From Elusimicrobiota bacterium (GTDB lineage: Bacteria; Elusimicrobiota; Elusimicrobia; UBA1565; UBA9628): 64,000 bases of DNA. Where the stretch lies: the NCBI GenBank assembly GCA_016182905.1, contig JACPFR010000021.1, positions 1-64,000 of the forward strand, in the 5' to 3' direction. The position numbers were made by a program, and so were the translations under genes. This document shows positions 26,656-35,333 of this stretch, piece by piece (the first letter of the stretch is position 1; the number at the start of each line of letters is the position of its first letter). Under the pieces are notes generated by a model, which saw only the letters and a list, made by a program, of their open reading frames with translations, was not told the origin of the DNA and ran no database searches.

Positions 26656-27735
26656 ATGAGCACCCGCCTCGCCGTCGGTCTGATGTCCGGCACCTCCGCC
26701 GACGGGGTGACCGCCGCGCTCGTCGCCGTCGGCGCGGACCGCCTGCGCGTCCTGCGCCACCGGACCTATCCTTTCTCCGCCGCGCTCAAGAAGCGCGTCC
26801 TGGGCGCTCCCGGCCTCTCCGTCGCCGAGCTGTCGCGCCTGAACTTCGAGCTGGGCGAGGCCTTCGCCGCCGCCGCCCTCAAGATCGCCGGCCGCTCCCG
26901 CCCCGCCGTCATCGGCTCCCACGGCCAGACCGTCTGGCACGGCCCCGACGCGGCGCCGCCGAACACTTTGCAGATCGCCGAGCCCGCCGTCATCGCCGAG
27001 CGCACCGGCGTGACGGTCGTCGCCGACTTCCGGCCGCGCGACATGGCCGCCGGCGGCCAGGGCGCGCCGCTCGTCCCCGCTTTCGACCTTTTCCTCTATG
27101 GACGCGGATCGCTGAAGGCGGTGATCAACGTCGGAGGGATATCGAACGCGAGCATCATCGGCCATGATCGGATCCTCGCCGCCTTCGATACCGGCCCCGG
27201 GAATGTCCTTTTAGACGAGGCCGTGCGCCGCGCGACGAAAGGCCGCCTCGACTTCGACTCCGGAGGCCGCCTCGCCGCCGCGGGAACGGTCGACGAAAGG
27301 CTGCTGAGCCGCCTCCTGAAAAATCCGTACTTCCTCAAGCCCCCGCCGAAGTCCCTCGACCGCTCGACCTTCGGCCCGGCTTTGCTCGACCGCGTCTATC
27401 CGCGCCTGACGGCCAAGGCCCTTCCGGACGCTCTCGCCACCCTCGCCGAGCTCACCGCGCGCTCTTTGTGGCTCGGGGTCCTCCAAAGCTCGCCCGGGCC
27501 GTTGAGCGAGGTCGTGATCTCCGGCGGCGGCGCGCTCAACGCGCACCTGATGCGCCGCCTGCGCGCGCTGTTCTCCCCCGCGCCCGTCGGCGTCACCGCG
27601 ATCCCCGTCATGGCCAAGGAGGCCGCCTGCTTCGCCTGGCTCGCCGCGCGCGCCCTCGACGGGAAGCCGGGCAACGCCCCCGCCGCGACGGGCGCCCGCG
27701 GGGCCCGCATCCTTGGTAAAATAATACTCCCATGA
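26656..27735 (+). CDS. anmK: anhydro-N-acetylmuramic acid kinase
   Basis: 359 residues, normal for AnmK. It has the ASKHA-type phosphate motif (GLMSGTSADGV), SHGQTVWHGP, the TVVADFRPRDMAAGGQGAPLVP block, NVGGISN, FDTGPGN and ISGGGALN. It hydrolyses the 1,6-anhydro ring and phosphorylates the sugar, returning murein fragments to the MurQ pathway. Its stop overlaps the next start (ATGA). The rest of the recycling pathway is not in the window. Confidence 0.95.
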   Translation: MSTRLAVGLMSGTSADGVTAALVAVGADRLRVLRHRTYPFSAALKKRVLGAPGLSVAELSRLNFELGEAFAAAALKIAGRSRPAVIGSHGQTVWHGPDAAPPNTLQIAEPAVIAERTGVTVVADFRPRDMAAGGQGAPLVPAFDLFLYGRGSLKAVINVGGISNASIIGHDRILAAFDTGPGNVLLDEAVRRATKGRLDFDSGGRLAAAGTVDERLLSRLLKNPYFLKPPPKSLDRSTFGPALLDRVYPRLTAKALPDALATLAELTARSLWLGVLQSSPGPLSEVVISGGGALNAHLMRRLRALFSPAPVGVTAIPVMAKEAACFAWLAARALDGKPGNAPAATGARGARILGKIILP

Positions 27736-28037
27736 GACTCCCCAAGAAGATCCTCGTCGCGATGAAGTCCCACTCGCCGTTTTACCAGGCCGTCTGGAAA
27801 GCCTGCGCTTCCATACCCAAGGGCCAGGTCCGCACCTACGGCTGGGTCGCCAAGCGCATCGGCAAGCCCAAGGCGGCCCGCGCCGTCGGCATGGCGCTGG
27901 GCAAGAACCCCTTCGCCCCGACGGTGCCCTGCCACCGCGTTGTCGGCGCCGACGGGCGCCTCACCGGCTATTCCGCCGCCGGCGGAATAGCCAAAAAGCG
28001 CCGCATGCTGAAGGCCGAAGGCGTCCCGCTCCCCTAG
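27732..28037 (+). CDS. MGMT/Ada C-terminal domain protein (DNA alkyltransferase-like)
   Basis: 101 residues, only the DNA-binding domain of O6-alkylguanine-DNA alkyltransferase. It has the helix-turn-helix region (GQVRTYGWVAKRIGKPKAARAVG) and keeps the reactive motif PCHRV with C67. Proteins this short are either small alkyltransferases or ATL repair-signalling proteins; the latter usually lack the Cys, so transfer activity is possible. It overlaps anmK by 4 bases. Confidence 0.88.
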   Translation: MRLPKKILVAMKSHSPFYQAVWKACASIPKGQVRTYGWVAKRIGKPKAARAVGMALGKNPFAPTVPCHRVVGADGRLTGYSAAGGIAKKRRMLKAEGVPLP

Positions 28038-28042
28038 CTCCC

Positions 28043-28831
28043 GTGGGGCTCCCCGTCTGCGTCGTCGACGCCTTCGCGGAAAAGCCCTTCACCGGCAATC
28101 CCGCCGCCGTCGTGTTCCTCGACGGCCCCCGGGACGACGCCTGGAGGCAGAGCGTCGCCGCCGAGTTCAACCTGTCGGAGACCGCGTTCCTCGAGGACGC
28201 CGGAGGCGTCTTCAAGCTGCGCTGGTTCACGCCCGCGGTCGAGGTCGCGCTGTGCGGCCACGCGACCTTGGCCGCGGCCCACGCGCTGTGGGAGACCGGC
28301 CGCCTCGCCCCCGCGAAGCCCGCGCTGTTCGACACGAAGGGCGGAAGCCTGAGTGCCCGCCGCGACGGCGAGTGGATCGTCCTCGACCTGCCGTCGCTGC
28401 CCGTGACGCCGGCCAAGCCGCCGCCCGGCCTGCTGGCCGCCCTGGCCGACACCCCGCTCGCTTTCCTCGAGAACGACGGCCTCTACCTCCTGGAGATGGA
28501 CAGCGAGGAGACCGTGCGCCGCGCCGCGCCGAACCTCGCGGCCTGGTCGGCGCTGACCGGCAAAGGCCTCGTCCTGACGGCCGCCGCCCGTCGTCCGGCC
28601 TGCGACTTCGTCTCGCGCTGCTTCTTCCCCGCCGACGGCATCCCCGAGGACCCGGTGACGGGCTCCGCCCACTGCGCGCTGGGGCCGTACTGGTCGGAGC
28701 GCCTCAAGAAGCCCGTGCTCACCGCCTTCCAGGCGTCCAAGCGCGGCGGCTTCCTGCTCGTCCGGCCCAAGGACGGGCGCGTGGAGGTGGGAGGACGCGC
28801 CGTCACGGCGTGGAGCGGAGTCCTCGCGTGA
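28043..28831 (+). CDS. PhzF-family isomerase
   Basis: 262 residues, starting at GTG 5 bases after the MGMT-like stop. It shows the PhzF fold pattern: VVDAFAEKPFTGNPAAVVFL, the LSETAFLE segment with the family's catalytic Glu, LRWFTPAVEVALCGHATLA, and PEDPVTGSAHC near the end. PhzF-like isomerases act on small aromatic or amino-acid-derived substrates. The natural substrate is unknown; no phenazine genes are present. The next gene starts within its stop (GTGA). Confidence 0.88.
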   Translation: MGLPVCVVDAFAEKPFTGNPAAVVFLDGPRDDAWRQSVAAEFNLSETAFLEDAGGVFKLRWFTPAVEVALCGHATLAAAHALWETGRLAPAKPALFDTKGGSLSARRDGEWIVLDLPSLPVTPAKPPPGLLAALADTPLAFLENDGLYLLEMDSEETVRRAAPNLAAWSALTGKGLVLTAAARRPACDFVSRCFFPADGIPEDPVTGSAHCALGPYWSERLKKPVLTAFQASKRGGFLLVRPKDGRVEVGGRAVTAWSGVLA

Positions 28832-29790
28832 AGGCGGCCGCGTTCGTCCTCGCCGTCCTGACCCTCAACGTCGCCGGGCCGCGCCGGGTGCATCAGGGCT
28901 GGCAGAGCCGCCGCGCCGCCCTGATCGAGAACGTCAAGTCCGAGAACCCCGACGCCGCCGCGTTCCAGGAGGCCTGGCGCGGAGAGGACGCCGACGCCCT
29001 GGCTGAGGCCGCCGGCCACCCGTTCCGCGCGCACGCGCCCGCGCTCGGCCTCGCGGTGACGAGCCGGCGGCGCATCGTCGACCGCGCGACGCTCGACCTC
29101 GGCGACGGGTACGGCGTCCTGCGCGCCGGCCTCGACCTCGACGGCACGACGGCCGACGTCTACTCCGCGCGCCTCGAGCCCGGCTCCGGGCCCGCCGCCG
29201 CGCGCCGGCTCGGCCGTCTCCTGGCCGCGGCCGAGTTCGTCCGCGCCGAATCGAAGTCGCGCCCGTTCGTCCTCCTCGGCGACCTCGCGGCGTCCTCCGA
29301 CGAGAAGGATTCGGCGCTCTTCCTCGACCTCGTGGGAGCCCGGGACCTGTGCGTCTCGCACGGCGACGAGATGTGCGGCCGCACGGTCGAGGACAGCCGC
29401 GTCGACTACGCCCTGATCCCCTATTCGTCGCGCCCGCCGCGCGAGACGGCGCGCACGGCCTTCACAGGCAGCGTCGAGGACGGCGCCGACACCCGGCCGC
29501 TGTCGACCCACTTCGGCCTCGCCGCCCGCCTCGACGGCGCCTGGCTCAAGCTCCGCCTCGCTCCCGAGCCGGAGGGCCGGGTCGAGGCTCTCGCCGCGGC
29601 CGCCGAGCTGCTCGACGCGGCCCGCGCCGACGCGGAGGCCCGGGCCGCCCTCGCGGGCTGGCTCCCCTGGCGCGGCACCCTTCTGGCGCGGCGCGCCCGC
29701 GCCGACGCCGCGCGCTTCGCGGCCGACGGCGAGCGGGCCCGCACCGCCCTGGCGCGGACCGCCAAGCCGTCCGCCCCGGCCTACGAATGA
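28828..29790 (+). CDS. endonuclease/exonuclease/phosphatase-family protein
   Basis: 320 residues from GTG, overlapping the phzF-like stop. The EEP-fold blocks are visible: first strand LTLNVAG, metal Glu in AFQEAWRG, VLLGDLAAS in place of GDFN, DSRVDYALI and RPLSTHFGLAARL with the terminal His. The metal-binding Asn of GDxN is missing, so activity may be altered. It may be a phosphodiesterase or sphingomyelinase-like enzyme. The C-terminal 90 residues form an Ala/Arg-rich helical tail. It belongs to the same coupled run of genes. Confidence 0.7.
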   Translation: MKAAAFVLAVLTLNVAGPRRVHQGWQSRRAALIENVKSENPDAAAFQEAWRGEDADALAEAAGHPFRAHAPALGLAVTSRRRIVDRATLDLGDGYGVLRAGLDLDGTTADVYSARLEPGSGPAAARRLGRLLAAAEFVRAESKSRPFVLLGDLAASSDEKDSALFLDLVGARDLCVSHGDEMCGRTVEDSRVDYALIPYSSRPPRETARTAFTGSVEDGADTRPLSTHFGLAARLDGAWLKLRLAPEPEGRVEALAAAAELLDAARADAEARAALAGWLPWRGTLLARRARADAARFAADGERARTALARTAKPSAPAYE

Positions 29791-29840
29791 AGCCCGAGCC
29801 CGTGCGGTTCGAGCGCTGCGATTATAGTAGGCTTGAACCC

Positions 29841-30548
29841 ATGAGCACCACCCTCGAGCCCCGGTACATCGTCGAGACCGCCGAGCGCCTGCAGAAGCGC
29901 GTCGCCGAGCGCTTCCCCGGCTCGGGCCTCCTCGGCCTCGCCGGCTCCGTGGTCGGCCTCGCGCGCGAGGCCGACCACCGGAGCTCGCGGATCGCGAAGG
30001 CCCACCTGCCGCTGCGGGCCGCCGCGTGGACGCTCGCGGCCGCGCTGCTCGCCGGCGTCGCGGCCACCTTCGTGCGCGTCAGCGCTGCGCCGGGCTTCTC
30101 CAGCCTGGCCGACCTTCTCCAGGGCGTCGACGCGGCCGTGAACATCGTCCTCCTCCTCGGGGCGGGCATCCTGTCCATCGCCAAGCTCGAGGAGGCCGTC
30201 CGCCGCAAGAAGGCCCTCGCTCTCGTCCACGAGCTCAAGGAGCTGGCCCACGTCGTGGACATGCATCAGCTGACCAAGGACCCGGAGACCGTCACCGGCG
30301 GCTCCTCGCGCACGGCGTCCTCCCCCAAGCGCACGATGACGCGCTTCGAGCTCGGCCGCTACCTCGACTACTGCTCCGAGATGCTGTCGGTGCTCGGCAA
30401 GATCGCCGCGATCTACGGCCGCCGCATCCAGGATCCCGTCGTGCTCGAGGCCGTCGACGGCGCCGAGGACCTGTCCACCGCGCTGGCCGGCAGGATCTGG
30501 CAGAAGATCGCCATCCTCAACGACCGCGACCGGGCGGCCAAGACGTGA
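29841..30548 (+). CDS. conserved two-helix membrane protein of unknown function
   Basis: 235 residues. It opens with YIVETAERLQKRVAERFPGSGL, then two hydrophobic segments (PLRAAAWTLAAALLAGVAATF and VNIVLLLGAGILSIAKL), then the charged block HELKELAHVVDMHQLTKDP and a C-terminal domain with RFELGRYLDYCSEMLSVLGKIAAIYG. I have no function for it. An in-frame ATG at 29787 overlaps the previous stop; 29841 is preferred because TATAGT/TAGGCT promoter-like bases stand before it and the protein then begins in a regular way. Its stop overlaps the oxidase-like gene, so the two are probably linked in function. Confidence 0.65.
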   Translation: MSTTLEPRYIVETAERLQKRVAERFPGSGLLGLAGSVVGLAREADHRSSRIAKAHLPLRAAAWTLAAALLAGVAATFVRVSAAPGFSSLADLLQGVDAAVNIVLLLGAGILSIAKLEEAVRRKKALALVHELKELAHVVDMHQLTKDPETVTGGSSRTASSPKRTMTRFELGRYLDYCSEMLSVLGKIAAIYGRRIQDPVVLEAVDGAEDLSTALAGRIWQKIAILNDRDRAAKT

Positions 30549-31192
30549 CGGCCGACCTCGAGGCCGAGCAGGCGGCGACGCTCGCCTCCCCCCGCCGCGC
30601 GTACGGCCTCCTCGCTCGCGTCCTCTTCCTCGGCATGGACCTGGTGTACGGGAAGCGGCGCACCTTGCGCAAGTTCACCGTGCTCGAGGTGATCGCGCGC
30701 GTCCCCTACCAGGCCTGGGAGCAGGTGGCCTACGTCGCGATGACCCACACCTACCGCACGCCCGGGTTCGCCCGGCGCGTCTTCGAGTTCGTGAAGGAAT
30801 CCCGCGCGCAGCAGGACAACGAGCAGTGGCACCTGCTGATCCTCGAGGAGCTGATCCAGAAGGAGGGCCTCCCGGAGAGCTTCCTTCTGTACCGCCTCGC
30901 GCCGCAGCTCGTCGCCTTATTCTATTACCACGTGAGCTGGGTGCTGTACGCCGTCGACCCCAAGCTCAGCTACGCGCTCAACGCCGATTTCGAGGACCAC
31001 GCCGAGCACGAGTACATGGAGTTCGTGCGCGAGAACCCGGCCCTCGCGGGCCGGCCGTTCGACAGCGAGTTCAAGGCCGATTACGGGGAGCATCTCGCCA
31101 CGCTCGCCGACCTGTTCCGCCAGATCGGCCTCGACGAGCGGCGCCACAAGGACGAGAGCCTGGCCCGCATCGCCGCGCCGCGCTTCTCCTAG
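30545..31192 (+). CDS. alternative-oxidase-like diiron protein
   Basis: 215 residues from GTG, overlapping the upstream stop (GTGA). The four-helix diiron ligands fit the alternative oxidase family: E48 (LEVIARVP), E93 and H96 (NEQWH), Glu in DFEDHAEHEYMEF (150-156), and E198 with H201 (DERRH). A hydrophobic surface (LVALFYYHVSWVLYAV) would sit in the membrane. True AOX oxidises quinol and reduces O2 to water without pumping protons. The spacing differs from plant AOX, so it could be another quinol- or lipid-acting diiron enzyme. AOX is uncommon in bacteria. Confidence 0.7.
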   Translation: MTADLEAEQAATLASPRRAYGLLARVLFLGMDLVYGKRRTLRKFTVLEVIARVPYQAWEQVAYVAMTHTYRTPGFARRVFEFVKESRAQQDNEQWHLLILEELIQKEGLPESFLLYRLAPQLVALFYYHVSWVLYAVDPKLSYALNADFEDHAEHEYMEFVRENPALAGRPFDSEFKADYGEHLATLADLFRQIGLDERRHKDESLARIAAPRFS

Positions 31193-31256
31193 GCCGGCTC
31201 ACCGCCGCAAGAAAGGCTTTACCCGCCCGCGATGGCCGGGGCGCGCGCCGAGGACC

Positions 31257-31262
31257 TACACT
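31257..31262 (+). promoter_or_regulatory. -10-like box before yihY
   Basis: TACACT ends 6 bases before the GTG start at 31269 with no ribosome site, as at other operon-leading genes in this window. Confidence 0.35.
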
Positions 31263-31268
31263 GGCCCG

Positions 31269-32150
31269 GTGAAGAACCTCGTCCTGCCGGCGATGAAGGC
31301 CGCGCTCCGACAGAGCGCGGCGGACCGCGTCCCGATGATGGGCGCGGCCCTCGCCTTTTACGCGGTCTTCTCGATCGCCCCTCTCCTCGTGATCTCGATG
31401 AGCGTCGCCGGCCTGTTCTTCGGCGAGCGGGGCGGGGCCGAGGTGCTCGACACGCTCGGCGGCGCGGCGGGCGACCACGGGGCGCAGGCGCTCCGCTCGA
31501 TGGTCGAGGGCGCGGCGAGCCGGCCCTTCGCGGGCCGGACGGCGGCCGCGATCGGGGTCCTCACGCTCCTGATCGGCGCGTCGAGCGTGTTCGCCCAGCT
31601 TCAGGAGTCGCTGAACGTGATCTGGAAGGTCGCCCCGGCGACGGACGCGCACTGGAGGGACACCGCCCGCCGCCGCCTCCTGACCTTCGGCATGGTCGGC
31701 GGCATCGCCGCCCTCCTGCTGGCCTCCGTGATCGTCACCGCCGTGCTCTCCGCCGCGGGGCGCTTCGCCGGCGCCGACTCCGGGTCCGCCGCCTGGTGGC
31801 CGGCGGTCAACTCCCTCGTCTCGGCGGCGGTCATGACCGGCCTGTTCGGGGCGGTCTTCAAGTACCTGCCCGACGCGCGCCTGCCCTGGCGCGCCGCGCT
31901 GCGCGGCGGCTTCTGGACGAGCCTGCTCTTCGCCGCGGGCCAGCAGGCGATCGGACTCTACCTGGGACGGACGGCCGTCGCCTCCACGTACGGGGCGGCC
32001 GGCTCGCTCGTCGCCCTGCTGCTCTGGGTGTACTACTCGGCCCAGATCGTGCTGTTCGGCGCGGAGGTCACGCGCGCGTACGTCCTGCTCGAGGGGCTCC
32101 GCGCGCCGCCGAAGGCCGTCGCGCGGCGCGCGCACGCTCGGACCGGCTAG
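31269..32150 (+). CDS. YihY/BrkB-family inner-membrane protein
   Basis: 293 residues with six predicted transmembrane helices. Family blocks are visible: DRVPMMGAALAFYAVFSIAPLLVIS at the N-terminus, LNVIWKV, the FKYLPDARLPWRAALRGGFWTSLLF segment, and YGAAGSLVALLLWVYYSAQIVLFGAEVT near the end. Members were once called RNase BN; that role was disproved and the function is unclear. The stop is interleaved with the stop of the convergent ABC permease (shared CTAG). Confidence 0.9.
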   Translation: MKNLVLPAMKAALRQSAADRVPMMGAALAFYAVFSIAPLLVISMSVAGLFFGERGGAEVLDTLGGAAGDHGAQALRSMVEGAASRPFAGRTAAAIGVLTLLIGASSVFAQLQESLNVIWKVAPATDAHWRDTARRRLLTFGMVGGIAALLLASVIVTAVLSAAGRFAGADSGSAAWWPAVNSLVSAAVMTGLFGAVFKYLPDARLPWRAALRGGFWTSLLFAAGQQAIGLYLGRTAVASTYGAAGSLVALLLWVYYSAQIVLFGAEVTRAYVLLEGLRAPPKAVARRAHARTG

Positions 32151-33154
32151 TCCCAGCGGAAAGTCCAGGCGCCGACGCCCAGGAACACCGCCGTCATGAG
32201 GGCGAGGATGTACAGGTGCGGCGCGACCTGCGCCAAGGTCGCCCCCTCGGTCATCACCGCGCGCGCCGCGTCGATCAGGTGGGTCAGCGGCATCATGCCG
32301 GCGACGAAGCGCAGGGCCTTCGGCGCGCCCTCGAGCGAGAACCACACGCCGGACAGGAACATCATCGGCCAGGACAGCATGTTGAGCACGCCGCCGGCGA
32401 GCTCCTCGCTCGTCACGCGCGCGGCCACGAGCAGGCCGAGCGAGACCAGGCACGCCGAGCCGAGCGCGAAGATGAGGTAGAGGTCGAACAGCGAGCCCAG
32501 GCGCTCGTAACGGAGGAAGAAGTCCGAGCCGTGATAGACGACGGCGAAGACGCCCATGATCAGGATCAGGCGCGAGACGACCTGGGCGGCGAGGAACTCG
32601 ACGGCGCGCAGCGGGGTCGCCTTCAGGCGCTTGAGCACGCCGTTCTTGCGGTAGCGCACGAGGTTGTAGCCGACCCCGAACAGGGCGGAGAACATCATGT
32701 TCATCGACAGCAGGCCGGCCACCAGCCAGTCCACGTAGCGGATCGGCCTCCCCTCGACGGCCGCGCGCGCGGGCGCGAAGGCCGCGGCGTCGGTGCCGAG
32801 CATGATCTTCTCGACGAGGTAGCCCTTCGGGCTCTTCTCGTTGACGAAGTACGCGAGCGGCCGGCCCGGCGAGACCAGCATGTCGAGCTGATGATGCCGG
32901 AGCTTGTCCAGCGCGGCGGCCTTGTCCTCGAACGGGACGAACTTGAGGTGCTTCGTCGCGGCGAAGCCGGCCGGGAGCGCGGAGACCTCCCCGGCGACGC
33001 CGACCTTGAACACGTCCTGGCTCTTGTCGGAGAACGCGAAGGCCATGCCGAACACGACGAAGAACGGGAACAGGATGTTCCAGCCCAGCGCCCCGCGGTC
33101 GCGCAGGAACTCCTTGTTGCGGCCGATCAGGACGGCCCAGAAGCGCCGCGTCAT
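32147..33154 (-). CDS. ABC-2 type transporter permease
   Basis: 335 residues. One N-terminal transmembrane helix (WNILFPFFVVFGMAFAF) is followed by a periplasmic domain (about 45-160) and five further helices with the ABC-2 signature near the end (SWPMMFLSGVWFSLEGAP, MPLTHLIDAARAVM). This layout fits drug or lipid exporters of the NatB/DrrB/YhfI type. Its ATG overlaps the stop of the ATPase gene (ATGA). The cargo is unknown. Confidence 0.88.
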   Translation of the reverse strand: MTRRFWAVLIGRNKEFLRDRGALGWNILFPFFVVFGMAFAFSDKSQDVFKVGVAGEVSALPAGFAATKHLKFVPFEDKAAALDKLRHHQLDMLVSPGRPLAYFVNEKSPKGYLVEKIMLGTDAAAFAPARAAVEGRPIRYVDWLVAGLLSMNMMFSALFGVGYNLVRYRKNGVLKRLKATPLRAVEFLAAQVVSRLILIMGVFAVVYHGSDFFLRYERLGSLFDLYLIFALGSACLVSLGLLVAARVTSEELAGGVLNMLSWPMMFLSGVWFSLEGAPKALRFVAGMMPLTHLIDAARAVMTEGATLAQVAPHLYILALMTAVFLGVGAWTFRWD

Positions 33155-34041
33155 TCGCGCAGCTCCCGGCCGGTCAGCGCGAGGAACAGGTCCTCGAGGG
33201 TCCGCGGCCGCACACGCAGGTGGGCGAGGCTCGAGCCGCCGCGCTTGAGCGCCTCGAGCGCCGCCTCGACCTCGTTCGTCAGCAGCTCGGTGATCTCGCC
33301 GCGCTCGACGATCTCCCCCTGGAGGCCGCCGGAAGGCGCCTTGAAGTCGGCCTTCGGCAGCTCGATGACCACGCCGTCGAAGTGCCTCTTGAGGAGGGTG
33401 TCGGGCGCGCCCTGCGCGATGATGCGCCCCTTGTCCACGATGGCGACCTCGTCGCACAGCGCGTAGGCCTCCTCCATGTAGTGCGTGGTGAGCAGGACCG
33501 TCTTCCCGCGCGCCTTGATGGAACGCGCGAGGTCCCAGAAGTTGCGCCGGGCCTGGGGATCGAGGCCGGTGGTCGGCTCGTCGAGGAAGACGACGTCGGG
33601 ATCGTTGACGAGCGCCAGGGCCAGCAGCGCGCGCTGCCGCTGGCCGCCGGACAGCTTCTCCGGGTCGCGGTCGAGCAGCTCGCCGAGGTCGCACAGTTTC
33701 GTCAGCTCCGCCTCGCTCAGGCGCCGCGGATACAGCGCGCCGAACAGGTCGAGCAGCTCGCGCACGGTCAGATGGTCTTGAAGGGCGGTATCCTGGAACT
33801 GGATCCCCGTGCGCTCGCGGAACTCCGCCCCGATCGGCTTGCCTCTATAGAAGATATCGCCGCCGTCGGGCGGCAAGATGCCCTCGAGCATCTCGACCGT
33901 CGTGGTCTTGCCCGCGCCGTTGGGGCCGAGCAGCCCGAAGCACGAGCCCTCGCGCACCGACAAAGAGAGCCCGTCGACGGCGTTCGCCGCGGCTTTCGGG
34001 TAGCGCTTGACCAAGCCGCGGGCTTCGAGGACGGCGCTCAT
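33151..34041 (-). CDS. ABC transporter ATP-binding protein
   Basis: 296 residues. Walker A GPNGAGKTT at 39-47, Q-loop (IQFQDTALQ), signature LSGGQRQRALLALAL, Walker B VVFLDEPTTGLD and H-loop (LTTHYMEEA). The DrrA/CcmA-like C-terminal extension (about 220-296) is typical of partners of ABC-2 permeases. It heads the two-gene exporter operon. A consensus TATAAT box stands 7 bases before the ATG. Confidence 0.93.
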   Translation of the reverse strand: MSAVLEARGLVKRYPKAAANAVDGLSLSVREGSCFGLLGPNGAGKTTTVEMLEGILPPDGGDIFYRGKPIGAEFRERTGIQFQDTALQDHLTVRELLDLFGALYPRRLSEAELTKLCDLGELLDRDPEKLSGGQRQRALLALALVNDPDVVFLDEPTTGLDPQARRNFWDLARSIKARGKTVLLTTHYMEEAYALCDEVAIVDKGRIIAQGAPDTLLKRHFDGVVIELPKADFKAPSGGLQGEIVERGEITELLTNEVEAALEALKRGGSSLAHLRVRPRTLEDLFLALTGRELRE

Positions 34042-34048
34042 GGCGGCG

Positions 34049-34054
34049 ATTATA
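34049..34054 (-). promoter_or_regulatory. TATAAT box before the ABC exporter operon
   Basis: A perfect TATAAT on the minus strand ends 7 bases before the ATG at 34041 with no Shine-Dalgarno sequence between. This is the clearest leaderless-type start in the window. Confidence 0.6.
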
Positions 34055-34113
34055 CCAGTATGGGGAATTGCGGCGGAGGACTGTCGTGTATCCGATGGAA
34101 GATGGTATTGTTA

Positions 34114-34136
34114 CCTCCAGGAACCGCCGCTGGAGG
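34114..34136 (+). promoter_or_regulatory. hairpin covering the ribosome site of the 34.1-kb outer-membrane protein gene
   Basis: CCTCCAG (34114-34120) pairs with CTGGAGG (34130-34136) around a 9-base loop. The right arm is the Shine-Dalgarno sequence, 7 bases before the ATG, so the fold would hide it from ribosomes. Confidence 0.5.
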
Positions 34137-34143
34137 ATCACGA

Positions 34144-35328
34144 ATGATTCACCTTTTCTTTCTGATCGCGACGATCGCCTTGAGCCGGCCCGCGGCGGCG
34201 CAGGATAAGCCCGCCGTCCCCCAAGATCTTCAGGAGACCGTCCAGCAGCTCCAACGCCAGCTGAATCAGCAGCAGGAGGAGTTGCGGGAGCTCCAGAAGG
34301 CGCTGCCCCCTAAAGCGGCGCCGCCGGCCGCCGGCGCGGACAGGAAGCCGGCTCGCCTCGGCTTTTTCATCGACGTCGAGCCCCAATGGATCAGCGCGCT
34401 CGGCCTGGAGCGGGAGTACGCCGCCCGAAACAACACGGCCGTCTGTCCCGACCCCGGCGGCGGCGGCGGGCGCTGTCTCAGCGCGAGCGGAGCCTGGTCC
34501 ACCGTCGGGACGCAGGACGTCTTCGCGCCGAAAGTCACCGCCGGCTTCATCCTCCCCAGCGGCGACATCTTCTCCGTCGGCGGCTTCCACGCCCAGTCCC
34601 TCGGCGGCCGGTCGCGCCTCGCTTCGGGCAACGTGTTCGGCGCGGCCCCCTTAGAGCCCTTCGATGAGATCACCAATCCCAACGGGAACAACCAGCCCCT
34701 GCCCCTGTCGGCCGACGCGGAGAACACCTTCGCGATGGACCAGGTGGACTTCGAATACCGAAGGCCGCTGCGGTTCGAGAGCCTCGAGCTGACGCCCGAG
34801 CTGGGCCTGAGGTCTTTCTTTCTCAAGAACGAGCTGAAGACCACCTTCAACCATGCCGTCCCGGGCTTCTCCTTCAGCCTGGCGCGAGGCTCGCGCAGCG
34901 CGGCAATCGGGCCCAAGGCGGGCCTGGGCGCCGAGCGGCGGATCGCCGGGCCGGTTTCGCTCCGAGCCAAAGGAGTCTCCGGCTTCCTGATCGGCTACAA
35001 CGAGTCCGAGCAGGTTCTCTGCCAAGGGACCTCCTTCGCCAACCCGGGCTGCGGATCCCTGCACAGCTTTCGCAGGCGGGTCGATCAAGGCTTCCCCTTC
35101 ATCGAAGGGGAGTTCGCCGTCCAATACAAGGCGCGGCCGAGCGGCGGGTTCAGCGCGGCCGCGGGCTACCGCATCGCGAGCTACTTCGGCCTCGTGACCT
35201 TGCCGGAAACCATCGGGGATTCGCTCGACATCGGCGGCAGCGGCAACAGCTCGCTGCAGCGCGATATTTTCCAGCGTCACGACGTGGCGATCAGCAGCTT
35301 TTTCTTCCGTCTGCAGTATCTCTTCTAG
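34144..35328 (+). CDS. predicted outer-membrane porin-like protein with N-terminal coiled coil
   Basis: 394 residues. The signal peptide ends near Ala19 (ALSRPAAA). A Gln/Glu-rich coiled coil (about 27-55, QELQETVQQLQ-like heptads) precedes a barrel of amphipathic strands ending in RLQYLF, the C-terminal aromatic signal for BAM-dependent insertion. Two cysteine pairs lie in loops (CPDPG...RCLS and LCQG...PGCGS) and could form disulfides. It resembles Lpg1974-type pore proteins by layout only. The ribosome site is inside a hairpin. Confidence 0.6.
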   Translation: MIHLFFLIATIALSRPAAAQDKPAVPQDLQETVQQLQRQLNQQQEELRELQKALPPKAAPPAAGADRKPARLGFFIDVEPQWISALGLEREYAARNNTAVCPDPGGGGGRCLSASGAWSTVGTQDVFAPKVTAGFILPSGDIFSVGGFHAQSLGGRSRLASGNVFGAAPLEPFDEITNPNGNNQPLPLSADAENTFAMDQVDFEYRRPLRFESLELTPELGLRSFFLKNELKTTFNHAVPGFSFSLARGSRSAAIGPKAGLGAERRIAGPVSLRAKGVSGFLIGYNESEQVLCQGTSFANPGCGSLHSFRRRVDQGFPFIEGEFAVQYKARPSGGFSAAAGYRIASYFGLVTLPETIGDSLDIGGSGNSSLQRDIFQRHDVAISSFFFRLQYLF

Positions 35329-35333
35329 ACCCG

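Noticed and set aside
32140-32152. Interleaved convergent stops (CTAG) of yihY and the ABC permease as a possible regulatory site
   Set aside because: Sharing stop bases is simple gene packing; the same occurs at 56815-56818. No extra structure is visible.
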